Shown piece after piece: positions 4,868 through 5,414 of a stretch of 5,414 nucleotides of DNA. Position 1 is the stretch's first letter. Each line of letters starts with the position of its first letter. Under the pieces are notes generated by a model. The model searched no databases and was not told the DNA's origin. It saw only the letters and a list, made by a program, of their open reading frames with translations. The stretch is from positions 1 through 5,414 of the forward strand of contig JACPBU010000101.1 of NCBI GenBank assembly GCA_016180165.1, read 5' to 3'. The translations under genes were made by a program, and so were the position numbers. This DNA is from Candidatus Woesearchaeota archaeon (GTDB lineage Archaea > Nanobdellota > Nanobdellia > Woesearchaeales > JACPBV01).

Positions 4868-5414
4868 TTAATCAGAAGAATTAGGTTCTTTAATGTTTTC
4901 ATTTTGGTCATGCTCTTCAATGTTTTCATCTTGATTTCCCGGATGTTTAATCTCTTTTTCAGTTTCAATGCCATCTTTCCTGCCAGCAGCCTTTTTCTCA
5001 TCTACAATCTTTTCCCCATCTGGAATCTTTTCCTCTTCCACAATATCCTGTTCCCCGACAGGCTTCTCTTCCCCAGCGATCTTTCCTTCACCAATAATCC
5101 TTCCTTCGCCAGCACCTTTCCCTTCACCAATAATCCTTCCTTCGCCAGCACCTTTCCCTTCACCAATAATCCTTCCTTCGCCAGCACCTTTCCCTTCACC
5201 AATAATCCTTCCTTCGCCGGCAATCTTTGCGGCAGCTACCACCTTATCGCCTTCTTCAAGGCGCATCATCCTCATCCCCTGGGTGTTCCTCCCGATAATG
5301 GAAATTCCGGATGCGGGGGTCCTGATGGTTATGCCGTTTTTGGAAATAAACATCAGCTCATCGCTGTCTTCAACTGCCCTTATCGCAACTACTTTTCCAT
5401 TCCTCTCTGAGCAG
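4868..5414 (-). CDS. gyrA: DNA gyrase subunit A, C-terminal end (partial)
   Basis: Only the last 181 codons are in the window; the 5' part lies beyond the right edge, so the internal ATG at 5353 is not the start. The first ~64 visible residues are the end of the GyrA C-terminal beta-propeller, which wraps DNA so that gyrase can introduce negative supercoils. They include ERNGKVVAIRAVEDSDELMF, then SKNGITIRTPASGISIIGRN and TQGMRMMRLEEGDKVVAAAK, all close to the last blade of known GyrA proteins. A ~117-residue tail follows. It begins with four near-identical 12-residue units (AGEGRIIGEGKG) and decays into charged sequence rich in Glu, Lys and Asp, ending NSSD. Acidic GyrA tails are known to tune DNA wrapping in bacteria; this one is longer and starts as a mixed-charge repeat. 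Its stop lies 5 bases before the acetyltransferase start. Confidence 0.93.
   Translation of the reverse strand, partial: CSERNGKVVAIRAVEDSDELMFISKNGITIRTPASGISIIGRNTQGMRMMRLEEGDKVVAAAKIAGEGRIIGEGKGAGEGRIIGEGKGAGEGRIIGEGKGAGEGRIIGEGKIAGEEKPVGEQDIVEEEKIPDGEKIVDEKKAAGRKDGIETEKEIKHPGNQDENIEEHDQNENIKEPNSSD
5085..5228 (-). repeat. 36-bp tandem repeat in the gyrA 3' end, four copies
   Basis: Units lie at 5085-5120, 5121-5156, 5157-5192 and 5193-5228. The first three are identical and the fourth differs near one end. Each encodes a 12-residue unit built from two hexads, AGEGRI and IGEGKG. The near-identity at DNA level implies recent expansion by slippage or unequal exchange. Weaker 12-residue periodicity (AGEEKPVGEQDI, VEEEKIPDGEKI, VDEKKAAGRKDG) continues downstream, suggesting older decayed copies. 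Confidence 0.95.

Noticed and set aside
5002..5223. Minus-strand repeat protein in a second frame
   Set aside because: It is a shifted-frame reading of the same gyrA repeats and begins inside them.
5085..5228. CRISPR array
   Set aside because: The 36-bp units are directly adjacent with no unique spacers, and they stay in the gyrA frame.
4904..5410. Plus-strand 168-codon frame with repeated FTNNPSFASTFP
   Set aside because: The repeats are the reverse strand of the gyrA 36-bp repeats. The GyrA reading frame has unmistakable homology and the plus frame has none.

Overview
The window looks archaeal. Several start codons lie 27 to 29 bases downstream of AT-rich TATA-like boxes and have no visible Shine-Dalgarno sequence, a pattern of leaderless archaeal transcripts. 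The gene content fits: half of an RNase P RNA, a THUMP-domain RNA methyltransferase, a short receiver-like protein and the end of a gyrase A subunit. Some archaea, including several euryarchaeal and DPANN groups, carry bacterial-type gyrase. I cannot name the lineage from this sequence alone.

Layout from left to right. Positions 1-188 hold the 5' half of an RNase P RNA gene (minus strand, running off the left edge) with a TATA box near 211-220. An AT-rich spacer follows. Next is a small plus-strand gene for a degenerate receiver-domain protein (488-865). A plus-strand pair at 1028-2367 encodes a winged-helix-like protein and a nucleotidyltransferase-fold protein that overlap by 4 bases. The pair has its own strong TATA box and a perfect 16-bp palindrome at the expected transcription start. 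The arrangement resembles an AbiE-type or DUF6036-type toxin-antitoxin module. A spacer rich in stem-loops (2368-2550) separates it from a minus-strand series: THUMP methyltransferase (2551-3726), a two-helix membrane protein (3760-4230), a GNAT-type acetyltransferase (4332-4862) and the C-terminal part of GyrA (4868 to the right edge).

The most striking observation is a duplication. The last ~30 codons of the THUMP methyltransferase gene (copy at 2578-2664) occur a second time, same orientation and without indels, at 893-979. There they are followed by a diverged tail and a stop at 857-859. The two copies flank the nucleotidyltransferase pair as direct repeats. The simplest reading is that a ~1.7 kb cassette carrying the toxin-antitoxin-like pair entered the 3' end of the methyltransferase gene and brought its own copy of that end. 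The gene stayed intact and the old end was displaced next to the receiver gene, as happens when integrative elements use tRNA 3' ends. No integrase is present, so the cassette is either non-autonomous, decayed, or moved by homologous recombination.

A second notable feature is the GyrA C-terminus. After the last beta-propeller motifs it carries a ~117-residue charged tail that begins with four near-identical 12-residue units (36-bp DNA repeats) and then decays into less regular acidic sequence.
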